Origin: Thermalbibacter longus
GTDB lineage: Bacteria > Chloroflexota > Chloroflexia > Thermomicrobiales > Thermomicrobiaceae
Direction: 5' to 3'
NCBI RefSeq assembly: GCF_023806485.1
Contig: NZ_JAMSLR010000001.1
Span: 310,001-374,000 of the forward strand
Length of the DNA: 64,000 nt
Shown piece after piece: positions 1 to 9,383 of the stretch (position 1 is the stretch's first letter; every line of letters starts with the position of its first letter). The position numbers and the translations under genes are program-made. Below the pieces are notes generated by a model. The model did not search any database. It worked only from the letters and a program-made list of their open reading frames with translations, and was not told the origin of the DNA.

Positions 1-510
1 CCGCCGCGCTTTGCCGGTTTGACCGCTGCGGCTGCTGTGGCGGGACTCGGCATGGCGATCATGCTGCTCACCGTTGGCCTCCGCCGGCGTGATCCGCAGG
101 GTAACGGCCGCTTTCTCGCCGAACTGGGTGCTGGGCTCGCTTTGGTCTGTGCCGTGGCGCTCCTGGTCTCCCGTCTCGACCAGACGCCTGGGGTGGCCGC
201 GCGCAACCCGATCCCGGCGACGCCAGAGTCGATCGCGGCCGGGCAGGAGCTCTTCGTGGCCAACTGCGCCGTGTGCCACGGCGCCTCTGGCCGTGGCGAC
301 GGGCCAGCGGCCGCCTCGCTGGACTGGCCACAGATCAATATGGACCTCACTGCTCACCTCTACCAGCACACCGATGGGGATCTCTACTGGTGGATCAGGG
401 AAGGGAAAGCAGGCACGCCGATGCCTGGCTTCAAGAATCAACTTGCTGATGAGGAGATCTGGCACCTGGTCAATTACCTTCGGACGCTGGACCGACGTTC
501 GGCGCCGTAG
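1..510 (+). CDS. C-terminal part of a membrane-anchored c-type cytochrome
   Basis: The frame is already open at the first base, so the 5' end is missing; a TTG at 19 is the first possible start but is probably internal. Two hydrophobic segments (about residues 9-27 and 37-55 of the visible part) are followed by a cytochrome c class I domain with one heme motif CAVCH and a likely axial Met in TPMPGF. It would carry electrons outside the membrane. The membrane helices ahead of the heme domain resemble the end of a CopD-like or similar membrane protein fused to cytochrome c, but this cannot be settled from the fragment. Confidence 0.75.
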   Translation, partial: PPRFAGLTAAAAVAGLGMAIMLLTVGLRRRDPQGNGRFLAELGAGLALVCAVALLVSRLDQTPGVAARNPIPATPESIAAGQELFVANCAVCHGASGRGDGPAAASLDWPQINMDLTAHLYQHTDGDLYWWIREGKAGTPMPGFKNQLADEEIWHLVNYLRTLDRRSAP

Positions 511-713
511 CTGCGCTCTACTGGTACCGGAGTCGATGGTTTGGAGCCGGGAGGCCCGAAATATCAGGAAGAGAGTCCGCAAGTGACCGGTCTGCGGTAT
601 CATTGGGAAGCGGCGCACCGTGCCGAAGGGAGGGTAATGGCCCCTCTTGCGGCACCGCCCGGAACCGGAGCGCTGGCCGGGGGCGACGGCGCACGGAGGT
701 GGGTGGGTAGACC

Positions 714-3503
714 ATGAGTATGGCGAGACTCTTCCCAGGGATCAACATCGGCTACGTCCTCGAGCAGTACGAGCGGTACCAGCAGGATCCCAATCAGGTC
801 GATGCAGCCTGGCGCGCGTTTTTCGAGCGCTGGGGTTCGGTGCTGGTGGCCGAAGAGGGGCCTACGACGCCGGGCGTGGCCGCTCCGGCAGTCGACCTGG
901 CCAAGGTGGCTGCCGTCGTAAGCCTGGCCGAGAGCATCCGTAAGCGCGGCCACCGGGCGGCGCGCCTCGACCCGCTCGGGAGCGACCCGCCGGGTGACCC
1001 GGCGCTCGATACCGGCTATCACGGGCTGAGCGAGCGTGACCTGGAGACGTTGCCAGCCAGCATCGTCGGCGGGCCGATCGCCCGGAGCAGCCAGAACGCT
1101 CGCGAGGCGATCACCCGGCTTCGTGCCGTGTACTGCGGCACGATCGGCTATGACTTCGGTCATGTCGAGGAGCCTGAGGAGCGGGAGTGGCTGATCGAGG
1201 CCGTCGAGAGCGGCCGTTTTGCCGTGCCCCCGACGCCCGAGCAGAAGCGCGCGCTGCTGGAGCGGCTCACCCAGGTGGAGGCCTTCGAGCGCTTCCTGCA
1301 CCGCGCCTTCGTCGGACAGAAGCGCTTCTCGATCGAGGGCACCGATATGCTCGTCCCGATGCTCGACCACATCGTGAGCTCGGCGGCGGAGGTGGGCATT
1401 GCGACCATCGCGATCGGGATGGCCCACCGGGGCCGGTTGAACGTGCTGGCCCACGTGCTGGGAAAGCCATATGAGCGAATTCTCGCTGAGTTTCTCGGAC
1501 TGAATCACCGCGAGCCGTTCTCCGAGGCCGAGGGCGGCAGCCTAGGCTACACCGGCGATGTCAAGTATCACCTGGGTGCCAAGCGTCCTTCTGGCGAGCT
1601 GCCGCTCCAGATCACGCTCGCTTCCAACCCCAGCCATCTCGAGTTCGTCAACCCGGTGGTAGAGGGTATCGCCCGTGCCGCGCAGGAGCGCCGTGACCAG
1701 CCCGGCGCGCCACAGCGTTCGCCTGATGCCTGCCTGCCTGTCCTAATCCACGGAGACGCCGCGTTCCCCGGTGAGGGCATCGTCGCCGAGACCCTGAACA
1801 TGGCTCAGCTTCCCGGCTATACCACCGGGGGGACGATCCACATCATCGTCAACAACCAGCTCGGCTACACCACCGAGCCATGGGAAGGCCGCTCGACGGC
1901 CTATGCGAGCGACGTCGCCCGGGGATACGAGATTCCGGTCATCCACGTCAACGCGGATGACCCTGAAGCCTGTCTCATCGCGATCCGGCTGGCGTTCGCC
2001 TATCGCCAGCGCTTCCACAAGGACGTGCTGATCGACCTGATCGGCTACCGGCGGTGGGGTCACAACGAGGGCGACGAGCCGAGCTTCACCCAGCCGAAGA
2101 TGTACGCTGTCATCGGCCAGCATCCGTCGGTCCGGGAGCTCTGGGCCCGCCGGCTGGAGGTGGAGGGGCTTGTGACCGCCGACGAGGCGCGAGCGCTGGA
2201 GCAGCGCATGCTCGAACGGCTGCAGGCGATTCGCCAGGAGCTGGTTAGCCACAGCGATGGACCATCAGATCAACCGCGCATCGGCCGTAACGGTCGAGCC
2301 GGCGAGGTGCCGACCGCGGTCCCGGTCGACCAGCTTCGCGAATTGAACCGGCAGGCGCACGCGTTGCCCGAGGGATTCAACCTCAACCCCAAGCTCAGGA
2401 GGCAGCTTCAGCGTCGCCTCGAGGTGGTGGAACGCGACGGCGCGCTCGATTGGGCACACGCGGAGCTGCTCGCCTTTGCCTCGATCCTGGCCGACGGCAT
2501 CCCGATTCGCCTGACAGGCCAGGACACGGTTCGCGGCACCTTCAGCCAGCGCCACGTGGCTTTCTTCGACGTGGAGACGAACGAGCGGGTCATCCCGCTA
2601 CAGCGCATGCCGGCTGCCCGCGCCTCGTTCGACGTGCACAACAGCCCGCTGGCTGAGGCCGCGCCGCTCGGCTTCGAGTACGGCTACAGCCTGCAGGCTC
2701 CGGAGGCGCTGGTCCTGTGGGAGGCGCAGTTCGGAGACTTCGCCAACGCCGCCCAGGTGATCATCGACCAGTTCATCGCCAGTGCCCGGGTGAAGTGGCA
2801 GGAAACGTCCGGACTAGTGCTGCTGCTGCCGCACGGCTACGAGGGGCAGGGGCCGGAGCATTCGAGCGCCCGGCTGGAACGCTTCCTGCAGCTTGCGGCG
2901 GAGGACAACCTGCGCATCGCCAACTGCACGACGGCGGCCCAGTACTTCCACCTGCTGCGCCGGCAGGCGGCCCTGCTCAAGACCGCGCCGCGTCCGCTCG
3001 TGGTCATGACCCCCAAGAGTTTGTTGCGACACCCGAAGGCGGCGTCGCCGCTCGCGGAGCTGGCGCACGGGAGCTTCAAACCGGTGCTCGACGACTCGCA
3101 GGCCGGGGAGCGCGCGCCGGAGATCACCCGGTTGATCCTCTGCAGCGGCAAGGTGTACGTCGACCTGGTCACTAGCCCGCACTGGGAAGAGGCGCGACAC
3201 GTGGCCATCGTGCGGGTCGAGCAGCTTTACCCCTTCCCGGAAGAGGAGCTGCGCCGGGTGATCGATCGCTATCCGAACGCGCGCGACGTGGTGTGGCTCC
3301 AGGAAGAGCCGAGGAACATGGGCGCCTGGACGTTTATGGAGCCGCGCTTGCGGCCGCTGCTCGGTGACCGGGCGCTACGCTACATCGGACGGCCGGAACG
3401 CGCCAGCCCGGCCGAGGGCCTCGCTGACCTTCACGACCAGGAGCAAGCTCGGATCGTCACAGAGGCCTTCGAGGGGGTGCCGGAGCCGGCGCTCAGGTCC
3501 TGA
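714..3503 (+). CDS. sucA: 2-oxoglutarate dehydrogenase E1 component
   Basis: Thiamine-diphosphate-dependent E1 subunit of the TCA-cycle 2-oxoglutarate dehydrogenase complex. The 929-residue length is normal for the family. It has the short N-terminal E2-binding segment (ending near SVLVAEEG), the AHRGRLNVL active-site histidine region, the ThDP/Mg motif GDAAFPGEG with a following NNQ, and the C-terminal transketolase-like pyrimidine-binding half. ATG at 714 lies behind an AGGTGG/GGAGG-like ribosome site. It is followed 16 bp later by the E2 gene, so the two form an operon. No dihydrolipoamide dehydrogenase (E3) gene is present in the window. Confidence 0.95.
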   Translation: MSMARLFPGINIGYVLEQYERYQQDPNQVDAAWRAFFERWGSVLVAEEGPTTPGVAAPAVDLAKVAAVVSLAESIRKRGHRAARLDPLGSDPPGDPALDTGYHGLSERDLETLPASIVGGPIARSSQNAREAITRLRAVYCGTIGYDFGHVEEPEEREWLIEAVESGRFAVPPTPEQKRALLERLTQVEAFERFLHRAFVGQKRFSIEGTDMLVPMLDHIVSSAAEVGIATIAIGMAHRGRLNVLAHVLGKPYERILAEFLGLNHREPFSEAEGGSLGYTGDVKYHLGAKRPSGELPLQITLASNPSHLEFVNPVVEGIARAAQERRDQPGAPQRSPDACLPVLIHGDAAFPGEGIVAETLNMAQLPGYTTGGTIHIIVNNQLGYTTEPWEGRSTAYASDVARGYEIPVIHVNADDPEACLIAIRLAFAYRQRFHKDVLIDLIGYRRWGHNEGDEPSFTQPKMYAVIGQHPSVRELWARRLEVEGLVTADEARALEQRMLERLQAIRQELVSHSDGPSDQPRIGRNGRAGEVPTAVPVDQLRELNRQAHALPEGFNLNPKLRRQLQRRLEVVERDGALDWAHAELLAFASILADGIPIRLTGQDTVRGTFSQRHVAFFDVETNERVIPLQRMPAARASFDVHNSPLAEAAPLGFEYGYSLQAPEALVLWEAQFGDFANAAQVIIDQFIASARVKWQETSGLVLLLPHGYEGQGPEHSSARLERFLQLAAEDNLRIANCTTAAQYFHLLRRQAALLKTAPRPLVVMTPKSLLRHPKAASPLAELAHGSFKPVLDDSQAGERAPEITRLILCSGKVYVDLVTSPHWEEARHVAIVRVEQLYPFPEEELRRVIDRYPNARDVVWLQEEPRNMGAWTFMEPRLRPLLGDRALRYIGRPERASPAEGLADLHDQEQARIVTEAFEGVPEPALRS

Positions 3504-3519
3504 AGGAGTTGGAGCATCG

Positions 3520-4869
3520 ATGGCAATCGAAGTCCGCGTGCCGGAGATGGGCGAGTCGATCGTCGAGGCCGTGATCGGCAACTGGCTGAAGAGAGAGGGA
3601 GACGCGGTCTCGGCCGGCGAGGCCCTGGTCGAGCTGGAGACTGAGAAGGTCAACATCGAGGTCGCGGCCGAACAGTCCGGCGTGCTCGAGCGGATCCTCA
3701 AGCGCGAGGGGGAGACTGTCTCGGTCGGGGAAGTGATCGCCGTGATCGCGGAAGGCGTCGCTGCAGAGGCCCCGGCAGCCCGGACGGAGGCTGAGCCGGC
3801 CCGGCCAGTTGCCGAGCCGCAGCCAGTGGCAGCCGAGGTGTCGGCAGCGCCTGCCGAGCGCGCCGCGCCGGCCGAAGCGCCGGGAGTGCGGGCGACACCA
3901 GCGGTGCGCCGGCTCGCCGAGGAGTACGGGGTGGATCTCCGGCAGGTTCCGGCCAGTGGTGAAGGCGGCCGGATTACGCGGGAGGACGTGCTCCGCTACG
4001 TCGCCCAGCAGCGCGAGGCGGTCGCCGCGCCGGCCGGCGGGCCGAACGGCACGACGACCGCTCCACCCGCAGCCCAGCCCGAGCCGGCTGCTCCACCGAG
4101 CCCGCCGCCCGTGGCGCCAGCGACCGCTCCGGCAGCTCCAGCGATGGTACCGGCGATGGCCGTTGACGGGCGGCGTGAAGAGCGCGTGCGGATGACGCAA
4201 CGACGCAAGACGATCGCGCAGCGGCTGGTCGAGGCGCAGCGCACCGCGGCTATGCTCACCACCTTCAACGAGATCGACATGAGCGCGGTGATCGAGCTAC
4301 GCCGGCGCTGGCGAGACCGCTTCCGCGAGCGATACGGGGTGAGCTTGGGCTTCATGTCCTTCTTCACCAAAGCGGTCGTCGGCGCGCTCAAGGCGTTCCC
4401 GATGCTCAACGCTGAGATCCAGGGCGACGAGATCGTGCTCAAGTACTACTACGACATCGGCATCGCGGTCGGCGCCGAGGAGGGGCTCGTCGTCCCGGTG
4501 GTGCGCGATGCCGACCGCAAGTCGTTCGCGCAGATCGAGCGGGAGATCGAGGAGCTGGCGCGGAAGGCACGCGAGCGCCGGCTGACGATCGAAGATCTGA
4601 GCGGCGGCACCTTCACGATCACCAACGGTGGCGTCTTCGGCTCGCTCCTCTCGACCCCGATTCTCAATCCGCCGCAGGTCGGCATTCTGGGCATGCACAA
4701 GATCGAGGAGCGGCCGGTCGTGGTCGACGGTCAGATCGTCGTGCGCCCGATGATGTACGTGGCGCTGACCTACGACCACCGTATCGTGGATGGCCGCGAG
4801 GCCGTGCAGTTCCTGGTTCGGGTCAAGGAGCTGATCGAAGATCCCGAGCAACTCCTGCTCGAAGCCTGA
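3520..4869 (+). CDS. sucB: Dihydrolipoyl succinyltransferase, E2 of 2-oxoglutarate dehydrogenase
   Basis: 449-residue E2 subunit. From the N terminus: one lipoyl domain (about 1-78) with the modified lysine in ETEKVNIEV; an Ala/Pro-rich linker; a peripheral subunit-binding domain (about 125-160, [16 protein letters not shown]...GRITREDVL); a second Ala/Pro linker; and a catalytic acyltransferase domain ending with the HRIVDG active-site motif. I chose ATG 3520 because AAGGAG sits just upstream and the lipoyl domain begins there; an upstream in-frame extension to 3364 would overlap sucA and has no domain. The preceding E1 gene makes succinyltransferase the best call, though acyl specificity among E2s is not readable from motifs alone. 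Confidence 0.93.
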   Translation: MAIEVRVPEMGESIVEAVIGNWLKREGDAVSAGEALVELETEKVNIEVAAEQSGVLERILKREGETVSVGEVIAVIAEGVAAEAPAARTEAEPARPVAEPQPVAAEVSAAPAERAAPAEAPGVRATPAVRRLAEEYGVDLRQVPASGEGGRITREDVLRYVAQQREAVAAPAGGPNGTTTAPPAAQPEPAAPPSPPPVAPATAPAAPAMVPAMAVDGRREERVRMTQRRKTIAQRLVEAQRTAAMLTTFNEIDMSAVIELRRRWRDRFRERYGVSLGFMSFFTKAVVGALKAFPMLNAEIQGDEIVLKYYYDIGIAVGAEEGLVVPVVRDADRKSFAQIEREIEELARKARERRLTIEDLSGGTFTITNGGVFGSLLSTPILNPPQVGILGMHKIEERPVVVDGQIVVRPMMYVALTYDHRIVDGREAVQFLVRVKELIEDPEQLLLEA

Positions 4870-4893
4870 ACGAGCCGTCAGTCTAACCTGGAC

Positions 4894-4931
4894 GAGAGCC
4901 CGGTTCGGTTGTCCAGACGCGCCGGGCTCTC
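4894..4931 (+). terminator. Terminator hairpin after sucAB
   Basis: A perfect 10-bp stem (GAGAGCCCGG at 4894-4903 and CCGGGCTCTC at 4922-4931) lies 25 bp after the sucB stop and is followed by CTTCTG. It separates the sucAB transcript from the hydrolase gene starting at 4959. Confidence 0.75.
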
Positions 4932-4958
4932 CTTCTGTGAGCGCGATGGGATGCGACG

Positions 4959-5786
4959 ATGCCAGTGACCGACCTCCGATGGGCGTTGGCGCCCGACGGA
5001 GAACGGCTAGCCTACGAGGTCAGGGCTGAGGAGCCGGATGCCCCAGCGCTGATCGCGCTCCACGGCGTGCTGGTGGGGAGCTCGAACTGGGTGCACCAGG
5101 TGCTCCGGCTCCCCCGGTTTCACTGGATCGTCCCGCACATTCGTGGTCACGGTCAGAGTCCGCCGCCGATGCCGCGTCAAACGATCGAAGAGGCGGCGCT
5201 CGACGCGCTGGCGGTGTTGGACGCGGAGGGCGTGGAGCGAGCCGTCGTGCTGGGAAACTCCCTCGGGGCGACCATCGGGCTGGCGCTCGCCCTGCTCCGG
5301 CCGGAGCGCGTACGGGCGATGGTGCTGGTCGAGCCGTCGCTGCCGGCGCTGGTTGAGCACGAAGGGAGGTCGCGGTTAGCCGAGACGGCCGCCCGGACGC
5401 GTCACCTGCTCGCCGAAGACCGGATCGACGAGGCGCTGGCGTTGTTCCTGGTACCCCGGCTCGGCGAGGATTGGGAGACGAAGGCTGGGCGCCGGCGCTT
5501 GGACGAGTGGCGGCGCAACCTGTTCTCCACGCCGGCGTGGATCGATGCGGTGCTGGCGTTCGACCCCGGCCCGGTGCCGCTCGCCGTGCTGGATCACCCC
5601 ACGCTGCTGGTCTATGGCGCGGAGACCCAGCCCTTCTACCGTGCCATGACGCTGGCTTTGGCCGAGTTGCTGCCCAATCCCGAGGTGGTCGAGGTTCCGA
5701 ACGCGGGCCACGGTGTGCCAGTCGATAACCCAGACGCGTTCAACGAACTGCTGCTACGCTTCCTCGATCGGCTCGGCCTTAGCTGA
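4959..5786 (+). CDS. Alpha/beta-fold hydrolase
   Basis: 275-residue cytoplasmic alpha/beta hydrolase. The oxyanion-hole strand reads LIALHGVL (about residues 31-38), the nucleophile elbow is GNSLG (Ser near 98) and the catalytic His is in NAGHGVPVDNP near the C terminus. The acid is probably in the VYGAETQ strand, where a Glu replaces the usual Asp. No signal peptide is present. It follows the sucAB terminator by 27 bp and seems to be transcribed separately. The substrate cannot be inferred; the family includes esterases, lactonases and C-C hydrolases. Confidence 0.8.
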   Translation: MPVTDLRWALAPDGERLAYEVRAEEPDAPALIALHGVLVGSSNWVHQVLRLPRFHWIVPHIRGHGQSPPPMPRQTIEEAALDALAVLDAEGVERAVVLGNSLGATIGLALALLRPERVRAMVLVEPSLPALVEHEGRSRLAETAARTRHLLAEDRIDEALALFLVPRLGEDWETKAGRRRLDEWRRNLFSTPAWIDAVLAFDPGPVPLAVLDHPTLLVYGAETQPFYRAMTLALAELLPNPEVVEVPNAGHGVPVDNPDAFNELLLRFLDRLGLS

Positions 5787-5916
5787 GGTTGATCACCGGA
5801 ATCTCCCGCAATCGTTGAGAGCAGCGACAAGCATAACCGGCCGGACTCTTGCCTGGTGAGCCCGACCGGCTTCGACTCGAGGTGACGTGCGACCTGCGGT
5901 GGCTGCCGACAGCTCT

Positions 5917-6273
5917 CTACCGCCGCGCGCCGAGGATACTCGCTGCGGCGAACAAGGCCACGGCCAGACCAGTCACCACGCTGCTCACCACCGCGGCGGG
6001 GAGGAAGGTCACGCCGTAGACGAACGGCATCACTGCGACCCACAGCCCGAGGACGACGTTCAGCCAGCCCAGCCAGCGCAGGCCCGGCGACAGCGCGAGC
6101 TGGGTAATGGCCAGGCTTAGAATAAGCCCACCGACGAAGGTGCAGTTGAGTCGCATGCCGTCGTACAGCGAGAAGTTGAGGATGTAGGGCGACGCAACCA
6201 GCCAGACGCCCAGCGGGATGCAAAGGGCTGCCAAGATATCCCAGAGCGTCGTCCGACGCTGTGCCGTCACCAC
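5917..6273 (-). CDS. SPW repeat membrane protein
   Basis: 118-residue integral membrane protein with four predicted helices arranged as two SPW-type repeats: a first repeat with VWLVASPYILNF and a second with LWVAVMPFVYGV. The SPW family is common in actinobacteria and Chloroflexota and has no established biochemical role. I chose GTG 6273 (another GTG lies at 6270) because AAGGAGT is about 7-9 bases upstream; longer in-frame extensions add a non-membrane arginine-rich stretch and have no ribosome site. The gene faces the hydrolase at 4959 tail to tail. Confidence 0.7.
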   Translation of the reverse strand: MVTAQRRTTLWDILAALCIPLGVWLVASPYILNFSLYDGMRLNCTFVGGLILSLAITQLALSPGLRWLGWLNVVLGLWVAVMPFVYGVTFLPAAVVSSVVTGLAVALFAAASILGARR

Positions 6274-6627
6274 GCACAGTACTCCTTCCCCATCGTGACC
6301 TGCTAGACCGACACCGCCCCGGCGCGGTGCTCTTGGACTATTCTCCAGGATGTCGCCAGGTTTCGCCAGTCCTGGATCATGAGCTCCGCGCGGCTCGAAC
6401 ACCGGCTGCCTGCTCTCGCGCCTCTCGTCGCTGTGAAGCGGTCCGGTGAGCATGGAGATGCCCAGGCTGGGGCCAGCAACACGGAGGGGGAGCGGTTGAA
6501 GTGGGGCACCCGCTGCTGGTGTCCGCCGGACGGCGGCACGGCCTGGGGAGCAGCGCAATCCGCAGAACTGGCTCCGTCGTATTGCCTGTGAAGTGCCGCG
6601 CCGAGTGATGAGGTGAAGGGAGGGCGC
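6274..6627. other. Divergent intergenic region, SPW gene / cupredoxin gene
   Basis: 354 bp between two genes transcribed outward. It must hold promoters for both, but I see no -10/-35 pair good enough to call and no convincing small gene or hairpin. Confidence 0.4.
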
Positions 6628-7323
6628 ATGACGCGAAGAGTCACCCGAAGACGCGCGCTGGCCGTGATCGCGGCCCTGCTCGGCTTGCTGGCTGGGCTAC
6701 TGGTCCTGCCACCGCTCGCTGCGGGCCAGGAGCAGCGGATCGAGGTGGAGTTGACCGAATTCTCGATCACACCTAATTCGATCACGGTAACCGCCGGCGA
6801 GCCGGTCACCTTCGTTGTGTCGAACACTGGTGGGGCCCCGCACAACCTCGAGTTCGAACTCGAGGCGCAGGGACTCGAACAGCTCCTGTTCGACACGAAC
6901 CTCCAGCCTGGGGAGACGAGGGAAGCCACCGTCACCTTCGACACTCCCGGCGAGTGGGTGATGTACTGCCCGGTGGGCAATCATCGCGCGCAAGGAATGG
7001 AGGGTCGGCTCATCGTCCAGGCCGCCGGGACTCCCACGCCGACCACGGCGCCCGCGGCCACGCCGACACCAGCAGCCACCCCGACGCCCGCGGCCACGCC
7101 GACGGCTGCTGCCACGCCGGCTCCCGCGATGACCCCGACCCCCGCCGCGACGCCGACCGCGGCGCCGGCTCGCACGCCGACCGCGACCCCGATGCCGCAG
7201 GTCGCCCCACCGACCGGCGGCGGGACTGGCTCCGGTCCGGCCGAGCTGTTCATCGCTGGTCTGCTCGCGCTCGGGCTCGTCGGAGTACTGGCTGGGCTAG
7301 CGGCACGCCGCCGGGCGGCCTAA
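6628..7323 (+). CDS. Secreted membrane-anchored cupredoxin (plastocyanin-like)
   Basis: 231-residue exported protein. A twin-arginine-like basic start and hydrophobic signal (about 1-30) precede a cupredoxin domain (about 32-130) with the type-1 copper ligands in order: His in APHNLEF, Cys in MYCPVGNH, His of GNHRAQ and Met of GMEG. An Ala/Thr/Pro linker (about 135-195) leads to a C-terminal transmembrane helix and an RRR tail. This topology suggests an electron carrier tethered to the outer face of the membrane. ATG 6628 has AAGGGAGG upstream; an in-frame GTG at 6613 is less well placed. Confidence 0.85.
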   Translation: MTRRVTRRRALAVIAALLGLLAGLLVLPPLAAGQEQRIEVELTEFSITPNSITVTAGEPVTFVVSNTGGAPHNLEFELEAQGLEQLLFDTNLQPGETREATVTFDTPGEWVMYCPVGNHRAQGMEGRLIVQAAGTPTPTTAPAATPTPAATPTPAATPTAAATPAPAMTPTPAATPTAAPARTPTATPMPQVAPPTGGGTGSGPAELFIAGLLALGLVGVLAGLAARRRAA

Positions 7324-7383
7324 AGAGGACAGCCGAAATCGCCGTGGAGGCGGGCACGCCCGCCTCTGCACGCTCTCCCCATT

Positions 7384-7410
7384 GCCGGCTGCGGAGCTAC
7401 CGCAGCCGGC
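7384..7410. terminator. Bidirectional terminator between convergent genes
   Basis: A perfect 11-bp stem (7384-7394 with 7400-7410) and 5-nt loop lie between the cupredoxin gene and the convergent LCP gene. A second GC-rich inverted repeat, GAGGCGGGC / GCCCGCCTC, precedes it near 7347-7366. Neither is followed by a long T run. Confidence 0.6.
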
Positions 7411-7423
7411 GCACTCTTAACAC

Positions 7424-9031
7424 TCATTCCTGCCAGGAACATGCCGAAGGGAGGTCGACACTGCTCGAAGCCAGCTCGTCCGGCAGCCCGTCTATCGAGA
7501 GCGCTGCCGAGACCACCTGCTGGATCAGCGAGAGGTTCGGAATCGGGTAGCGGCCGGTCGTCCAGCCAGATACATACGTGGGCGGCACGAACCCGATCGT
7601 GACGACCCGCTCCGGCGACACGGCCAGGGCGAGCTCGACCAGGTGGGGCAGAGCGTCCAGCGGCACGTCGGTTCGTACCGTATCCTGGAGCGCTTCAGTC
7701 AATGCCGGGAAAGCGAGCAAGATCGTCGGGAGGTCAGCCTGGCGGCGCAGTGCTCCGAGCAGGCAGCGCTGGCGGTACATCCGGTCGTAGTCGCTGGTGC
7801 CGGTACGTGAGCGCGCATAGGCGAGTGCCTGGTGACCGTTCAGGTGCTGCCGTCCCGCCGGGATCTCGTAGTAGGCCCAGTCTTCGCCCGGCGCTGGTGG
7901 GGAGAGCCAGGTCGTAACCGGCTTCGGGACGTCGATCGTGACCCCACCGAGCGCGTCCACGACGCGGACGAAGCCGGCCATATCGACAAGCGCATAGTAG
8001 TCGACGGGCACGCCCGTGAGCTTGCCGATGGCGCCCTTCAGCGCAGCAGCGCCGGGATCGGGAGCGCCCGGAAAGCGCTCCGGGTAGCGCGAGGCGTAGC
8101 TGTACAGCGCGTTGAGCAACTGAGGCCACCGGCCGTCCGGGAAAGAGGCTGCCAGCTCATCCGGCAGCGGCACGCCCACGAAGTTCCGAGGCACGCTGAA
8201 GAGACCGGCGCGTCCCGTGTCGAGTTCGAGCACGGCCAGGATGATCGAGTCGGTGCGCGCGCCGCTGCGTCCAGGTCCGGCATCGGAGCCGAGCAGCAGC
8301 ACGGCGATGCGACGATCGGCAAGGGCCGGGTCGAGCGGGCTGGGCGGTGGGGGTTCGGGCGTGGGCGCCGGCTCCGTGGACGGCGTAGGGGATAGTTGGG
8401 GGGTGGGGGTCGGCCTCGGAGGTGGGAGAGGGAACCGGTTCGGCAACTCGTCGAGCGGGGGCAGCCCTCCTCCTGCCAGCGGCGATGAAGGCGTCGGCAC
8501 CGCCGGAGGTGGCGTCGGCAGGGGCTTTCGGCTGGGTCGTGGTTGACTCGCGGGTGCGGTCAACGCAGTCGCGGGCCGCTGCTCTGGGAAGACGGTTACG
8601 AGCAGGACATAGAGCTCGTACGTGTAGTAGCCGGCGAGCATATGAGGCACGCTGGCTACGATGAGGAGAGCTGCCAGTCCGGCCGCGGCGAACGCCTGCG
8701 ACCGTCGGCGCCATCGCGCGGTGGTGTGGGGTAATCGCTGTCGCCCGAGCCGAAACGCGTCGGCGATCACCAACCACCGCACCAGCGCGAGCACCGCATT
8801 CAGGCACAGCGCCAGGAGCAGCGTGCTCGGGCGAAGTGCGAGCACCAGCACGGCCGCCCGCTCCTGTCGCCAGGCTAACCCGGCGAGTGTGGCCAGGGCA
8901 GCGGTGCCGCCGAGGAGTAGCCCGCCCCGCACCCAGGCTCCGAGCAGAAGCTGGCCGGCGCCAGGCAGCAGTGCGGTGAGTCCGGCCGCTGCCAGGGCCC
9001 GCCAAGGGATCCCCGCGGAACGCTGTCGCAT
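7424..9031 (-). CDS. LytR-CpsA-Psr (LCP) family cell-wall glycopolymer ligase
   Basis: 535 residues. The N-terminal third holds several hydrophobic helices (about 10-140, including a LPGAGQLLLGAW segment), then a Pro/Ser/Thr-rich spacer (about 165-240), then the extracellular LCP domain (about 245-500). LCP hallmarks are VLLLGSDAG, RTDSIILAVL, SVPRN and the arginine-rich YARSRTG...DYDRMYRQR motif that binds the polyprenyl pyrophosphate. The family transfers glycopolymers from lipid carriers to the cell envelope. The multi-helix N terminus is longer than the single anchor of classic LCP proteins. It is divergent from the polysaccharide deacetylase at 9384, also an envelope enzyme. Confidence 0.88.
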   Translation of the reverse strand: MRQRSAGIPWRALAAAGLTALLPGAGQLLLGAWVRGGLLLGGTAALATLAGLAWRQERAAVLVLALRPSTLLLALCLNAVLALVRWLVIADAFRLGRQRLPHTTARWRRRSQAFAAAGLAALLIVASVPHMLAGYYTYELYVLLVTVFPEQRPATALTAPASQPRPSRKPLPTPPPAVPTPSSPLAGGGLPPLDELPNRFPLPPPRPTPTPQLSPTPSTEPAPTPEPPPPSPLDPALADRRIAVLLLGSDAGPGRSGARTDSIILAVLELDTGRAGLFSVPRNFVGVPLPDELAASFPDGRWPQLLNALYSYASRYPERFPGAPDPGAAALKGAIGKLTGVPVDYYALVDMAGFVRVVDALGGVTIDVPKPVTTWLSPPAPGEDWAYYEIPAGRQHLNGHQALAYARSRTGTSDYDRMYRQRCLLGALRRQADLPTILLAFPALTEALQDTVRTDVPLDALPHLVELALAVSPERVVTIGFVPPTYVSGWTTGRYPIPNLSLIQQVVSAALSIDGLPDELASSSVDLPSACSWQE

Positions 9032-9383
9032 TACCCGCTCCTCGGGATATCGACATCGAGCTCGGATGCCTCCGAGGGCTCCAGTTTACCATATCATTCT
9101 TGGTCACCGGCTCCCGGCTGTCCGCTCGGTCCGCGCGGCAGCGGCCACCGCTGTCCTGCCCGAGCGATCGCCGGCCACCCAAGGACCGGCACGTCGCTCC
9201 TCTCGAACCTGGAACCGGTAGCTCGGGCGAAGCGTATATTCGAGCGAACAGCACTCGCTGGCGAGGCGAGCCCCGCTCTTCTCTCCAAGCCTGCTGTGAC
9301 CCTCAGTGTCATCGCTATCACTCAGCCGGCTGGTCCGCCGAAAAGGGCCGCCTGGCCGGAGACGTCACGGAGGGAGCCCAGCG
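9032..9383. other. Divergent intergenic region, LCP / deacetylase
   Basis: 352 bp. An AT-rich patch near 9086-9100 and a TATATT hexamer at 9235-9240 (plus strand) are the only promoter-like elements, and neither has a convincing -35 partner. No gene is seen. Confidence 0.35.

Noticed and set aside
600-1508. A 302-codon minus-strand open frame
   Set aside because: Antisense shadow of sucA with no ribosome site and no protein family features.
7027-7200. Tandem ACG-CCG-type repeats as a DNA repeat or CRISPR-like array
   Set aside because: They encode the Ala/Thr/Pro linker of the cupredoxin; repeats are codon-level and irregular.
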